Of a stretch of 64,000 bases of DNA, positions 1 to 14,000 are shown piece by piece. Both the position numbers and the translations under genes were made by a program. Source of the DNA: Paguma larvata (taxonomy: Eukaryota; Chordata; Mammalia; Carnivora; Viverridae); NCBI GenBank assembly GCA_030068075.1, contig CM057834.1:90847119-90911118 (forward strand). Reading direction: 5' to 3'. Numbering within the stretch: the first letter of the stretch is position 1; every line of letters starts with the position of its first letter. The notes beneath the pieces were generated by a model that had not been told where the DNA came from, made no database searches, and saw only the letters and a program-made list of their open reading frames with translations.

Positions 1-570
1 AAAGTACAATGTAAAGAGACTCTTTCAATACACATAGCAACATGAATTGATTCTGTCTGTTTGAAAAAAAAATTAGAAATAGGTATCAAAAATGTAAATA
101 GTTCATCACCTGGGACTGATAATTCCAACCCTGAGAATCTATTCTAAAATAATCAGATATAGACAAAGATTATGAATGTGTGCTCATTTTCACACTATAT
201 GTAATAGCTAAACACTAGAAATATAAGTGTCCAATATAGTAATGTAGGGCATTGAAATAAAAAATTACATCAGTATATGGAAATATTAAAATTGTATATA
301 TAAGGAATATTAAAAAGCAAAGGAAATATTGATAACCTTTCTTTAGGTTAAAAATTATAATGAAATGTATATTAATTTAGTAATCCAGTTGTCTAAAAAC
401 AAGCAAAGAAACAAAAAGATAAACTATTTGAATGAAAAATAAATAAAGCCTAAGAGTAAACTGAAGTGTTAGCATGGTGTTGACTGTGAGGTGAGATTAT
501 GAACAATGTTTATGTTTTCCTACTTTTTAATATTTCTAAATTTTTAATATGAACATGTAATATTTTAAAA
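1..570 (+). mobile_element. Old LINE (L1M or HAL1-like) 3' remnant
   Basis: AT-rich sequence with phrases like the 3' end of old L1 elements (TATGTAATAGCTAAACACTAG, then GTCCAATATAGTAATGTAGGG). It is highly diverged, with no open frame. Confidence 0.4.
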
Positions 571-2270
571 AATGAATTACTAAAGAAAAACACTTAAGAA
601 AGAGAGGTAGACTTCTTGTGGTTTTTGTCTCAGCTGCCCTTGGTTCTTCCATTTATCCTTCCCAAGCCTTGGTCTCCACCTCCCCACTCCTTTTTATGAT
701 CACACAGTTAGAAATCCCAAGGGAAAAAGGACAGGAGGCATTGAGGCATTGAGCTCTTGTTCTAAGTGCTTTAGATGGATTTATTTAACACTTTCACAAC
801 ATCTCTATGATGTAGGTAGTAATATCCCCATTTTGACTGAAGAAACTGAAGCATGGATAGATTAACTGACTTGTCCATGCTCACACGGCTAATAGTGATG
901 TGACATAGGCAGTCAGGAGGTCGTGGGAGTTGCCTCACCAGCACTTTCTGCCATCGGAAGGACTCGTGGAAGTCAGGGAGTGCAGGAGGTAGGGCCCTTG
1001 CATTGATCTTTTGCTTCTACCTTCTTCTCTCCCTGCTTTTAAGTCTTTAAGCTTTTGGAATAGGGGGGATATCAGACTTCGAAATGTGTTCTTTGTCCCT
1101 GTGGCCACACTGGAACTTGCCCGGTGGGCGATGAGGCTCACATTCACCAGGAGGGAATGTTCACTGTTGAGCATTCTCCAAGGCAAGTGAGCACCATCAC
1201 CTATTTTATAGCTCAGCACTGGAATGGTGAGCTCAGCCTCCTGAGAGCCTTTGGGTGTGGTCTGGGAGGGGAAATACCTACTTCTGTCCATGACCGTTTT
1301 TTTTTTTTTTTAGACTCTTCTTTTGTACCCTCTACACACCCCAATTTGCCTTTCTCCAGCTTACATTAACCCATGCCTTATAGGACAGAGTAGAAGATCA
1401 TGGGTACGTACCAGCAAGGACAGCCAAATAGCAGATAAATTTCATAGCAGTCCAGATCTTTCCCCGTGAGATGCAGAAGATCAGCAGAGTATAGGACTCT
1501 CAGGACAGTGTTCTCCTCAGGAACACCTGGTAGAATCAATGGGTATGGTTAGGCGTGGGGACATGAAATGTGATTGGAAAGCAGCTCTGGGCATAAATGG
1601 GGGCAGGGGAGAAGACTCCAGGTAGACAGATGAAGGCTTTTCTGCTCCAGGGAGGATGGGGGATGGGAGACTGTGCCTCTCTTGGGTCTTTCAAGGAAGG
1701 AAAAAGAAGCTTGTTCCATAGACTTCCAGATCCAGGTCCCTCTCCCTGCTGTCTCTAAAAGCCATCTGCTCAAATCAGCTGTCTATGGGAAAGCGAGCTC
1801 AGCCCCAGGACTTCTCTTCCTCATGGGGTTTTTGAGGCCAGGGCTGTGGGGAACAAGATGCTCCACCTTAGCTCAGGTAGACAGTGTCCCCACGTTTGCC
1901 CTGAACGCCCTAACAGTTACTTGTACTTTCCCTTAGCCCCTCCCATCTTTATTACACTGGCTTCATCTTTCCCTGTGACCACTATTTCATCACTCAGTCA
2001 TCATCACCACCAGGTCTGGTGGTCCTGATCACCAGCTTTGAGCTAAGAAAATGTGGAAATGAAAATCACTCATAGAACAGTTATTTTGACAGTTGGGGAA
2101 TGGCTTACATTCTGGATTATATTAAATTTAGGATCTACTGTGTATTGGTGACAGTTCACAAGCTATGTATGACCTGTTGGTGCTTTTTCCCTAATGAAGA
2201 GATTTCTCAGGCAATGATAAATGGCTAAATGGCTAGGGTCATCCTCGGCTAATTTGGAAACACTCTAACA
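571..2270. other. Mostly unassigned non-coding sequence with a MIR at about 740-920
   Basis: The stretch 740-920 reads like a sense MIR SINE (CCCATTTTGACTGAAGAAACTGAAGC, in pieces, then CTCACACGGCTAAT). I recognise no gene or repeat in about 920-2270. The open frames there are short and match no known protein pattern. Confidence 0.45.
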
Positions 2271-2274
2271 AGAA

Positions 2275-2605
2275 CAGTTCCACTAATAGCTAACATTCAT
2301 TGAACACTTACTGAATCCAAGGCACTGAGCTACGTTCTTTACCTCTTTACGGACATTTTCCATGGGGATTTTGTGTCAGGTCAGTTTGAGATTCGTAAAA
2401 TTATTATACTTTGTACCACTCTAATCCTTTAGAGTTTCTTAAGCCCATAATCTCATTCCATTGGCACAACAACACTGCAAAGAGGAGACAGGGCTGGGGT
2501 GGTTTTTTTCTCGATCTGTAGGTGGCAGAACTGAAACAGAATTTAAGTCATTTTCTCAAAATCACACATGATTGTAAAGACTAGAAGTATAATCCTGGTC
2601 TTTTT
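2275..2605 (+). repeat. MIR SINE remnants
   Basis: AACATTCATTGAACACTTACTG and GGCACTGAGCTACGTTCTTTA match the MIR start, followed by a diverged core with AGGTGGCAGAACTGAAACAG and TCACACATGATTG. The two parts may belong to one element. Confidence 0.55.
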
Positions 2606-3018
2606 ATTGGGCACACACAGCTTTTCGATCACATCTTCCAGGCTTCAGCCAATCAACTAGCATTCCTAGACCTTGGAAAGGTACAGTCCCTCATCCAGGT
2701 TCCTGGGAATAGGGCTTCTTTATGAAATATGCTTGAGGTTCAAAGACAGGTTGGATCTTTGGAAGGTTTTCTGTTGGTGAGGGTAGGAGTAGTTAGCATG
2801 GGTGAAAGGATGAGAAAGAGATATTCTTTACTCTGAGGTTGTCTGTCCTAGATTTCTTGCAAAGTTTATGGACCAGGAAGGGAGTTTGAGGCCTTTCCAA
2901 AGACAACAGATTTTCTGGAGGAGGCTGGTGCTGGGGACAATACCTGTCTGTGAGTCTTGAATTAGTTTCTCCAGCCCAGACTGCCTGTCCCACAGATACA
3001 GCTGCCTCCTGGAAATCT

Positions 3019-3052
3019 TTTCTTTCTTCCTTTTTCTTTCTTTCTTTCTTTT

Positions 3053-3109
<57 letters not shown>

Positions 3110-3257
3110 TTTCTTTCTTTCTTTCTTCTTCTTCCTTCCTTCCTTCCTTCCTTCCTTCCTTCCTTCCTTCCTTCCTTCCTTTCTTTCTCTTTCTTTCTTT
3201 CTCTCTCTCTCTCTCTCTCTCTTCCTTCCTTCCTTCCTTCCTTCCTTCCTTCCTTCC

Positions 3258-3294
<37 letters not shown>

Positions 3295-3299
3295 CTTTC
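3019..3299. repeat. Compound TTTC/TTCC/TC microsatellite (280-bp polypyrimidine tract)
   Basis: Runs of TTTC, TTCC and TC follow each other in blocks, giving a nearly pure pyrimidine + strand and purine - strand. Long open frames here in several readings are artefacts of the repeat. Confidence 0.97.
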
Positions 3300-4260
3300 A
3301 TCTGTTTTAGCTCCCTGAGATTTTGAGATTTAGCATGTCAAAATTTAACCCTTTATTCCTCTGGCCCTTCCAATGCTTTCTTTGCCTGTTTTTATTATTT
3401 TAGGAGATAACTCTGCCTTCCACTTGTTTGATTTCTCTCTTTTTCTCCACACTCAACCTCAGACCATCCTAATTCCAGATGTCTCTTAAATCCACCCCTG
3501 TCTTTCCATCCTCACTCTCATCATAATCCAGGCCATAATCTTGTTGTGCTTGAACTCCTGTACATGCCCATCTAGTGGTGCTCAACTTTGTGTTCTCTTT
3601 TGTACTCACAATTGTCTTTTTCCACCTAAAATGCAGTTTAGATCATGCCAGTCTCCTTTCGAAAACTCTTCAGTAGTTCCCTATTGACAGTAGAGTAACT
3701 CCCTAGTATGCTTTAGGGGCCTCTCTTGATCCGCATCCCATCTTGTCCTCTTTAGCCCTCGCTCCTCAGCTTCTCTTTGCCACCCCTCTCCCGCCCACCT
3801 ACCCCACACACTTTTCTACAGGCCTACCAAACTCCTTCAACTGTGGGTTTTCTTGTTTTAATACTAATACATTTTTAACTGTAGCCTTTGAATGCTTCCT
3901 GCGGTTTGCTAATCCCATTTATTTTTTCCTTTTTTGTTTTAGGATACTGATATCTGATATGAACATTGTTCTTCGAACTCTTTGGAAAAATAATTTTAGA
4001 ATTCTATGGAGGGATGGATGTGTGTGTGTGTGTGTATGTGTGTGTGATATTCAACATTTTCTTGTATGTTTGTTATTTTTTGTTATTAAGTTCTTTATTG
4101 GTTTTATTGCAGATTCTGTGTACACATGGAGACATATCTGTCCATTGCCTCATTCCACAAACCATCAGGTTTATAGAGACTCTAATCGTATTGTTGTTTC
4201 ATTCTGCCATCGTTTGATTTTCTATTTAGGTAATATTCTTGTTATATTCTGCCACCAAAA
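3300..4260. repeat. Ancient interspersed repeat and unassigned sequence
   Basis: Around 3610-3830 the text resembles a common ancient mammalian repeat (AGATCATGCCAGTCTCC, then CTTCAGTAGTTCCCTATTG), possibly L2-like. A TG run lies at 4018-4048. No gene was recognised. Confidence 0.35.
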
Positions 4261-4298
4261 ATCAATTTGAAAAAGGCAGATACAGAGAAAGGGGAGAA

Positions 4299-4320
4299 TG
4301 AGAGAGAGAGAGAGAGAGAG
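4299..4320. repeat. GA simple repeat
   Basis: About eleven GA units end a purine-rich segment. The following 4320-5025 is unassigned and presumably includes the 5' flank or leader of the protease gene. Confidence 0.8.
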
Positions 4321-5025
4321 CACGCTGCATCCAGGAGGGGCAGTGTAATAAGAACAGATTGAGAGATCTGACCAGAACCACTCATGTTGGTATTATTTGG
4401 GAACTTTTATTCAAATAGTGTCTGTGGTTGTGAGACAAGACCTGTGCAAGTGAAGCAGTTCAGAGAGGGGTGGGCTGGGCATCACCTGCATAGAGGTAGG
4501 GGGTCGATGTCACACAGAAGGGTAGGACTCAGCTCTGCTTCGTCAAAGTGGCCCAGAAAGGAAAGGGGTCAATGGGACATGTAGAAGGAGGGGTGCTAGT
4601 CACACATCTTGGGGAAGGGACCAGTGAAAAGCACTGAGAGGCAGGGGGAGAGACTTGGGATGAATTTGAACTCTACGGAAGGTCTGCTTGACACTTGCTT
4701 TGGAATTCTTTTCCCTAGATGAGGTGGATAAGGCTCAGATCCCTGCTCATCTTCCCACAGGGCCGGCCTCAGTCAGACTGAGGTTTCCATGCCTTCTGAC
4801 AGAGGTGGGCGCCTGCGATTGATGAACCCGCTTTCACACCGAGGGTCCAGAGTGGGAGAAGACCCCCCTAGATGATAGACTTCTGTAGAATCCGTATTCT
4901 CAGATCTCCCGCCTGCACCTTCTCCTGCCGTTCGGAATCCCTGAGCAGGGCGTAAGTTCTGTCCCTGTCTTGTGCCTGTTGCTTCCCACTGCATCCGTAT
5001 CTCAGGGCAGGACTCAGGCATCAAC

Positions 5026-5062
5026 ATGAGCCATATCCTGTTAACCTTGCTGATGGTGACTG
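5026..5062 (+). CDS. Protease exon 1: start codon and signal peptide
   Basis: The ATG at 5026 opens twelve codons of hydrophobic signal peptide ([12 protein letters not shown]) plus one base, followed by the donor GTGAGT at 5063. The length of 37 nt and phase 1 match the short first coding exon of trypsinogens (40 nt in typical members). No TATA box was recognised just upstream, so the transcription start is unknown. Confidence 0.75.
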
Positions 5063-8000
5063 GTGAGTGATTGAAGGGATCTCTGTCACGGTTATTAGGA
5101 ATCTGTCCACAGCTGTGGAGCTGTATTGGGGAGTGAGAGCTGGAGGGTCAAGGACATGCAAGTTTGGGAAGTGGGTGATCCGTTACTTCTTTTCTGTCTG
5201 GGCTCTGTCATTTGTAGGACCTAAGTAAAAGTTTTTATTTGGGGCTTAAAACCTCCTCCCAATGTATGATAAAGTTATTGGGCTAAAACATGGAGGCAAG
5301 CCAGAAAGGAGGATGGAGATAGGAGCCTAGAAGGGTGTATAGGAACTTATAAAAAACGTAGGAAACCAAGCAGCAAGTATTCTGCTGTAAGGTTCAAGAG
5401 GAAAAGATCAATTTTGCCCTTTGTGGTTTAAAATGTAATGTGCAATAATAATAACAATCACCATCACCACCGCCACCATACAAGCATGCACCTGTATCGT
5501 GCTTTTATAACAGACACTGCTCTTTACATACTAACTCATTACATTCTTTTTTTTTTTTAAGTTTATTTATTTATTTTTGTGAGAGAAAGAGAGAGTACGA
5601 GCGCACTTGCTTTTGCAAGGGAGCGTGGGAGATGGGCAGCAGCAGAAAGAAAGGGAGAGAGAGAATCTCAGGAGCCTGACAGGAGGCTCAAACCCACGAA
5701 CCCCTGATATTGTGACCTGAGCCGAAATCAAGAGTTAGTTGCTGAGCTGAGTGAGCCATTCAGGTGCCCCTAACTCATTTAATTCTTAAGACAACTTTGT
5801 GAGAAAAGTATTATTATTGTTGTCAATTTTTTTTGATGAGGAAATTAAGGCACAGAGTAATTATAATGTGCCCATAATGAAGTTGTATGGCTCTGTAATT
5901 AGGCATTTATGCTCTCTTATCCAGCTAGGGACAGATGCCCTAGCCTCTCTAAACCTTAGTTTCTGTATGTACAACATGAGAAAAATATCTATCTTTTAAG
6001 GACATGCAGTGCTTCCTAAACCTATATTAGACTGAGTGGAGTTAACCAATTAAGTGGATAGGGGCTGGGGAGGTCGTTATAGACAGATGACCCAGTAAGT
6101 GTGAAGGTCATGAGGTGTGACATATTTAACTAAAAGACCATCTGTGTGGTTGGAGTGAGGAAGGAAGTAGGTTAAGAATCATATAGTAGAGGGTCTTCTA
6201 GCCTTAATTTTACAAATGATCCTGAATATAATAGGAATCCTTTAAAGAGTTTTAAATATGAGAGTTATATTCCACATTTATGATTTTAAAATATTCATGT
6301 GACTTCCTATTGGAGAATGGATTTGAGTAGAGATATGGGTTGTAGGTGGGAAAGATTTGGGGAGAAATTTAAGCGACTGTTGCAACTCTCAGGGCAACAG
6401 AGTGGACTAGGGTGGTGGCAGTGAGGATGAAATAAAGTAAAAGTTTCCAGAGGTAACAAGGAGATAGAAGTTGTGATCAGTTGAATGTGAGGAATGAAGG
6501 ATAGGAAAAAGTAAAGGTGTCATCCAGACTTCTGATTAGGTGAATGGTGGTTCCGTTTACCGAAATAGAGAACACTGGATGCCGGGGTCCAGTTCTGGCG
6601 AATCTGGGGGTCTCCGAAGGATGGACGGTCAGGCGAAAGGAAACGAGAGAGCCATGAGAGAGATGTAGTCTGATGACCAAGCAGGCAGCCCTGGCAATTC
6701 TGGCATCTCCACCCTGCCGGTCTCAGAGTCTTCATTTAAAAGTAGTGAGTTACATCACAGCAATGAGTGACATCCCATCAGTAAGCATAGTTTGAACAAT
6801 AATGTGTTTTTATCAATAAAGTGGGGGCGATTTCCTCAATCTTACAAGTTGTTTTCAAGTTAATTAGCATATAAATTTAAGGCAAGGGGAGAGAACAGGA
6901 AGTTACCTAGGCCTGCATATGTTAATTATCTATAAACAGGCCAGGAGTCATTCTGCCTATTCTTCCAACTATGATGGGGGAGGTGCAATCCATCCGGCAA
7001 GGACAGAATTCCCCATGCTTGTCCTTTGCTTGTGAATGAGTGAATTTACATAATAGGAGCCTAACATTTACACAAATCACACCAATATCCAGCCAGCTCA
7101 TAACTTCTTCAACCACCTTTTCCACACAGGGAGGAGTCTCAACCTGTGAGCCCAAAATGGCTCCCAACAACTGGTAAAGAAGGAGGTATTTGGGGAAGGA
7201 GACAAGTTACATTTTTGATTTACCGAGTTCGAAGTGCTTTTAAGATATCAGATGGAGATGTCCACCTGAATACAAGGGTCAGGAACTCACGACAGGAGTC
7301 TGAGCTGGAATACAGATTTTAGAATTTGGGAATTTTGAAAGGATTTGAATTCATAGGAGTGAGTGGAAAAGATTACTCGAAAAGAATTTACAGAAAAGAA
7401 ATGTATAAAAAAACTATGAAGAATTCCAACTGCCTTTCTTGGTTTAAAATTTTTATTTTGAGATAATTATGCATTTACAGAAGTTGCAAGAAATATACAG
7501 AGGACACTTGTACCGTGTACCCTTCCTGTAGTTTCCACCATGGTAACATCTTGTACAACTATGGCACGATATCAAACCATAGGATTGACATTGGTATGAT
7601 CCAGAGAGTTTATTCAGCTTTCCCCAGTTTTACCTGTGTGTGTGTGTCTCTCTCTTTCCGTGTGTGTGTGTGTGTTTAAATCTATGAAACTTCACATGTG
7701 TAGGTCTATGCATCCACCACCATTTTCAAGACAGAACAGTCTATCACCAGAGCCTCCTTCCTACTGCCCTTCTAGTGACACACCATTTCATTCCCCCTCC
7801 TCCACACCACCCCCCTTCCCTAACCCATGGCAACTACTAATGTGTTCTCCATTTCTGTAATTTTGTTGTTTCAAGAATATTATACAAATGGAATCATAAA
7901 GTATGTTGTATTTTAGTCTTGTCTCTTTTCACTCAGCATAATTTCCTAGAGACTTGTCGAAGATGTATGTATTATCAACCGTTTATTCTTTTTATTACTA

Positions 8001-11000
8001 TTATTCTATGGAATGGATGTACTCTGGTTTGCTTAATCATTCATTCATTGAAGGATATTTAGGTTGTTTTCAGGTTTTGACTTTTACAAATAAAGCTGCT
8101 GCATTTTTGTGTGATAGTAAGTTTTTGTTTGTCTGGGATGTAAGTCCAAGAATGAAATTTCTGCCCTATGGTAATTGTATGTTTAGTTTTATAGCATATT
8201 GTTTTTCAGGTTGGCTGCACCATTTTAGATTCTCACCAACAATGTATAAGTGAGCGATTTTCTCTACTTCCATAGCAGCCTTTGGTGCTGTCACCAAATT
8301 TCACTATTTTTCATACTAGCTGTTCTGATACAGAGTAATACCTTATTGAATTTCTAATGTTTATTTTCCCAGTGACTGAGAATATTGAATGTCTTTTCAT
8401 ATGCCTGTTTACCTTATGGATATTGTATTTTGTGAAGTATTTTTTCTTATCTTTTGCCAATTTTCTAAGCAGATTGTTGAGTCTGAGAGTATGTGTATAG
8501 AGCAGATACAAGTTTTTTTCTCAGCTAGAAGGTTTGCACATATATTTCCTAGTCTATAACTTGCCTTTAAACTGTCTTCAGAGGGTCTTTTATAAAGCAA
8601 TTGTTTTTAATTTTGATGAGCATACCCAGGGAAGTTAGTTTCAGGTTGTTCCTTAAGTCCCCAGGTTCCTTAGGCAGTCCACTTACTTCTTTCCATTTAT
8701 TTAGAGTCTTTCTATCTTTGTTTGTTGTACAGGGGTTTTTAGTTGAGGAAGTGAAGAGCTGGGGGGAATGGGGCTACTCCTTGGATCAAATGGAAAGGTG
8801 AGCTCTAATGCTTTAGGGGCTGCTAGAAGATGAAAGTCCGGTAAAGTACCTTATGAGGCAGGAGAAAATAAAAATGTAATTTACACCAGTCGGAGGAGGC
8901 TGTTTCTAGGAGGAGGAGGTAGTCGATGTGTTCTATGTCTGTGACAAGTTAAGAAAGTTAAAGCTGCAGACACAGTGGTGGCAGATGTTGCATTAATATG
9001 GAGTTAAGATTTGCCCAGTTGAAGTATGACTCAAGGACATTAGGACAAGGGAGTTCTGAAGAGTAAAAGAACATCATTAAAATGATGAATAAAGGAATCT
9101 AACTCAGGTAGAGAGGGAAGGTAACACAGGCAAGGCCCAAGTGGAATGGAAGGAAAGGAGGCAATATGTAAGTTTCTAACATATTCTTAGAATCAGTGAC
9201 TTTGTAAAGCTCAGTCAAGAGTGACTTACAGCACCAGGGGTTTGGTGGAAAGATATCTGAAAATTTTAGAGTACATAACCCATATTTAGTGGGGGGCTTA
9301 GCCGAGTATATTAGGAGAAAACCTGTTCCTCAGCTTTCCTCAGAAGTCCTGTGGCTTGAAGGAACTCTGTCTTGTTGCTACAGGTAGGAAGGAGCTAGTA
9401 TAGTGCATACTTCTTAAAGGCTAGCCAGAGAAGGTCTGGAGTCAGGGATAGATTGCGGGAATTAAATAAGACTTAGATTTACTCACTGGAATATCTTAGA
9501 GTAAGAAGGAATGTGAAGATTATCTGTGTCAATAGTTCACAACTCTTTAAGCATGAGAACCCCTTTTAGTCTTAAAATATTTTTATGTATGTATGTATGC
9601 ATGTATTCATTTGTTTATTTATTTATTTATATTGGAAGTGGGGGAGAGGGGAAGAAGGAGAGAGAGAGAGAGAGAGAAAGAGACAGAGAGAATCCCAAGT
9701 AGGCAAGTAGCTCCACTCTCAGCATGGAGTCTGACACAGGGCTTGATCCCACAACCCTGGGATCATGACTTAAGCTGAAATCAAGAGTAAGATGCTCAAC
9801 TGATTGAGATACCCATGAGAAACATTTGTCATGTAAATGGATATCAAAAGAAAGCCAGAATAGCAATATTTACATCAGACTAACTAAACTTTAAAACAAA
9901 GACTGTTACAAGATAAAAGAAGGGCACTATATAATAGTAAAGGGGACAATCCAATGAGATCTAATAATTGTAAATATTTGTGCCCCAACATGAAAGTACC
10001 CAAATGTATAAAACAATTAACAACAAGCATAAAGGAACTGATTGATAATAACACAATAATAGCAGGGGACTTTAACACCCCACTTCCACGAATGGATAGA
10101 TCATCTAAACAGAAAATAGATAAGAAAACAGTGGCTTTGAGACACACTGGACCAGATAGACATAATGTATATGCAGAACATTCCATCCTAAAAAAGTAGA
10201 ATACACATTCTTTTCAAGTGCATGTGGAAAATTCTTCTGAATAGGTCACATGTTAGGTCATACAAAAAAGGTTGAAATCATACTGTACACTTTATTTTGG
10301 CAACAACACTATGAACCTAGAATTCAACCACAAGAAAAAATTTGTAAAGACTACAAATGCATGGAAGTTAAACTACATGGTACTAAAAATTAACCAGGAA
10401 ATCAAAGAAGGAATATTAAAAATACATGGAAACACATAAAAATGAAAACACAACAGTCCAAAACCTTGGGATACAGCAAAAGCAGTCCTAAGAGGGAAGT
10501 ATATAGAAATACAGGCCTACATCAAGAAGCAAGAAAAATCTCAAATAAACAACCTAACCTTCCACCTAAAGGAGCTAGAAGAAGAACAACAAACGTAGCC
10601 TAAAGCCAGCGGAAGGAAGGAAATAATAAAGATTAGAGCAGAAATAAAGAATGTAGAAACTAAACAAACAAACATACAATAGAACAGATCAATGAAACCA
10701 GGAGCTGGTTCTTTGAAAAAATTAATGAAATTGATAATTAATAAAATCACAAATGAGAGGGGAGAAATAACCAGCACCACAGAAATACAAACAATTATAA
10801 TATTATGAAAAACTATGCAAACAATTTGGACAACATAGAAGAAAAGGATAAATTTCTAGAAACAAATAAAGTACCAAAAACTGAAACAGAAAAAAATAGG
10901 AAACTTGAACATATCAGTAACCAGCAAAGAAATTGAATCAGTGGTCAAAAAACTCCCAAGAAACAAAAGCCCAGGGACAGATGGCTTCACAGGAAAATTC

Positions 11001-14000
11001 TACCAAACATTTAAAGAACAGTTAATATCTATTTTTCTCAAACTATTCCAAAAAAATAGAAATGGATGGAAAACTTCCAAATTCATTCTATGAGGCCAGC
11101 ATTACCCTGATACCAAAACAGATAATGACATCACCAAAAAAGAGAACTACAGGCTAATATCTCTGATGAACATGGATACAAAAATTCTCAATAAAATACT
11201 AGCAAATTGAATCTATTAAAAGAATCATTCACCACAATCAAGTGGAATGTATTCCTGGGCCATAAAGGTGGTTCAACATTTGCAAATCAGTCAATGTGAT
11301 ACACCACATTAATAGAAGAATAAGGGTCGTATGATCTTTCAGTAGATGCAGAAAAAACATTTGACAAAGCACAACATCCATGCATGATAAAAGTCCTCAA
11401 CAAAGTCGGGTTAGAGGGAACATACCTCAACATAAATAAGGCCATATACAAAAACCCCACAGGTAATATCATCCTAAATAGGGAAAAACTGACATCTTTT
11501 TCTCTATAGTCAGGAATGACAGGGATGTTCACTCTAACCGCTTTTATTCAACATAGTGCTAGAAGTCCTAGCTATAGGAATCAGACAATAAAAAGGAATA
11601 AAAGGCATCCTGCCACAGGCCAGCCACAGCACTCTCAGGTGTCCACGGAGGATGAACGGTGTCGACGAAATGATGACTCGAGAGAGCAGGGAGGCTTCTG
11701 GAACCAGGCAGGCATCTCTGCCTTGCCGATCTCAGTATCTTTATTTAAAGGTAGTAAATGACATTACATCAAAGAGTACTTCCGTGACATTACATCAGTA
11801 AGCATAGTTTGATATGTTTGGCAACAATGTGTTTTGATCAGCAAAAAAGGCAATTTCCTCAGTCTTGCATGTTGTTTTTCATCATTCTTTTTCAGACCAT
11901 AAAGGAGACAACCTTATCTTAGCTATTTTGTGATTCTGCTCCTAAGTTAATTAATATATATTGTCTTTGAAGTAAGATTAGGTAAATTTATGGCAGGGAG
12001 AGAAAACAGGATGTTTACGAAAGAAGCAGGGTTGTCATTGTGATCTTGAGCAAGCAGATGGTACATACATTGTTACCTTAAGACCTATGTTAATCATCTA
12101 TAGATACGTTAGGAGTCATTCTGTCTAGCTTTCTAACTACAATGGGGGAGGTGTAACTCACCTGGTAAAGACATGATTCCTAATGCTTGTCTAAGTTCCT
12201 TTGCTTATGAATGAGTGAATTTACACAATAGGGGCCTGATGTCTACATAAGTTACACTAATTTTTAGCCAACTCATAACTACTATTTTGTATGATCAATT
12301 TGTGTAACCTATCCCCAAGAGGCGACTTTGAGGTTACTTCTGGCCAGTTTACTCTCGTTCAGATGTTCAGATGTTATCCATCAAAGCATTGCACTCCAGG
12401 TCTCCTTTTTTATTTAAATGCCATAAAACAAAAGAGCATTACATCCCTTGAGGTCAACCAGAGCAGTTCAAGAGATCCAGGCCTGAAAGATTATTAGAAG
12501 GAGACAGTTTTGGGCACCAGTTGGTTGGCAGGAGACCTTGCAACATCTGCCTTTTCCACACAGGGAGACGTCTCATCCTATGAGCCCAAGATGGCTCCCG
12601 ACAGCATCCATATCAACAAGGAAGAAGTCAAACTTACTATTCGCAGACAGTGTGATACTCTATATAGAAAACCTGAAAGACTCCACCAAAAAATTGCCTG
12701 AATTCAGTAAAGTCTCAGGATAAAAAAATCAACATTCAGAAATCTGTTGCATTTCTATATACCAATAATGAAGCAGCAGAAAGAGAAATGAAGGAATCAA
12801 TCCCATTTACAATTGCACCAAAAGCCATAAGATACCTAGGATAAACCAAAGAGATGAAAGACCTGTACTCTGAAAACTATAAAACTCTGATGAATGAGAT
12901 TGAAGATGACGCAAAGACATGGAAAGACATTCCATGCTCATGGATTGGAAGAAAAATATTATTAAAATGTCTATAATACTCAAAGCAATCTATACATTTA
13001 TTGCAGTCCCTATCAAAATACCAACAGCATTTCTCACAGAACTAGAACAAAGAATCCTAAAATTCCGCCGAAGACCCAAATAGCCAAAACAATCTTGAAA
13101 AAAAAAAAAACCATTCAAAATGGATTAAATACCTAAATGTGAGACCTGAAGCCAAAAAAAAGGTCTTTCACATTGGCCATAGCAACTTCTTTCTAGATAT
13201 GTCTCCTGAGGCAAGGGAAACAAAAGCAAAAATAAACTGTAGGGACTTCATAAAATTAAACGGACCCAGACAGTCAAGGAGATAATCAACAAAACTAAAA
13301 GGCAGCCTAATGAATGGGGGATGATATTTGCAAATGACATACCTCATAAAGCATTACTATCCAAAAAATATAAAGAACTTATAAAACTCAGTACCTCCCA
13401 AATGAATAATACAATTAAAAAATGGGCAGAAGACATGAATAGACATTTGTCCAAAGAAGACATACAGATGGCCAACAGACACATGAAGAGATGCTCAATA
13501 TCACTTATCAGAGAAATGCAAATCAAAACCACAATGAGATATCAACTCACACATGTCAGAATGGCTGAAATCAAAAACACGAGAAACAAGTGTTGGGTGA
13601 GGATGTGGAAAAAAATGGAACCCTTTTATACTGTTGGTGGGAATGCAAACTTTTACAGCCACTGTGGAAAGCAGTATGAAGGTTCCTCAAAAAGTTAAAA
13701 ACAGAACTACCCTGCGATCTAGCAAATATACTAACTGAAAGGGATACATGCACTCCAATGTTCATAGCAGCATTATCTACAATAGCCAAACTATGGAAGG
13801 AATCCAAGTATCCATTGACTGATGAATGGATAAAGAAGGTGTAATATATATTCACAGTGGAATATTACTCAGGCATAAAAAGAATGAAATCTTGCCATAT
13901 GCAATGATTTTGATAGAGCTAGAGAGTATTATGGCAAGTGAAGTAAGTCAGAAAAAGACAAATATCATATGATTTCACTCATATGTGGAATTTAAGAAAC

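Noticed and set aside
2828..3318. Long open frames rich in KER or SFL on both strands
   Set aside because: They are translations of the TTTC/TTCC/TC microsatellite, with no protein-like composition.
9954..11093. Several short frames with RT-like peptides
   Set aside because: They are broken pieces of L1 ORF2.
6580..12603. LTR 1 and LTR 2 as the two ends of one provirus
   Set aside because: Each has its own different target duplication, their lengths differ, and the sequence between them is an old repeat, L1 and SINE, with no viral genes.
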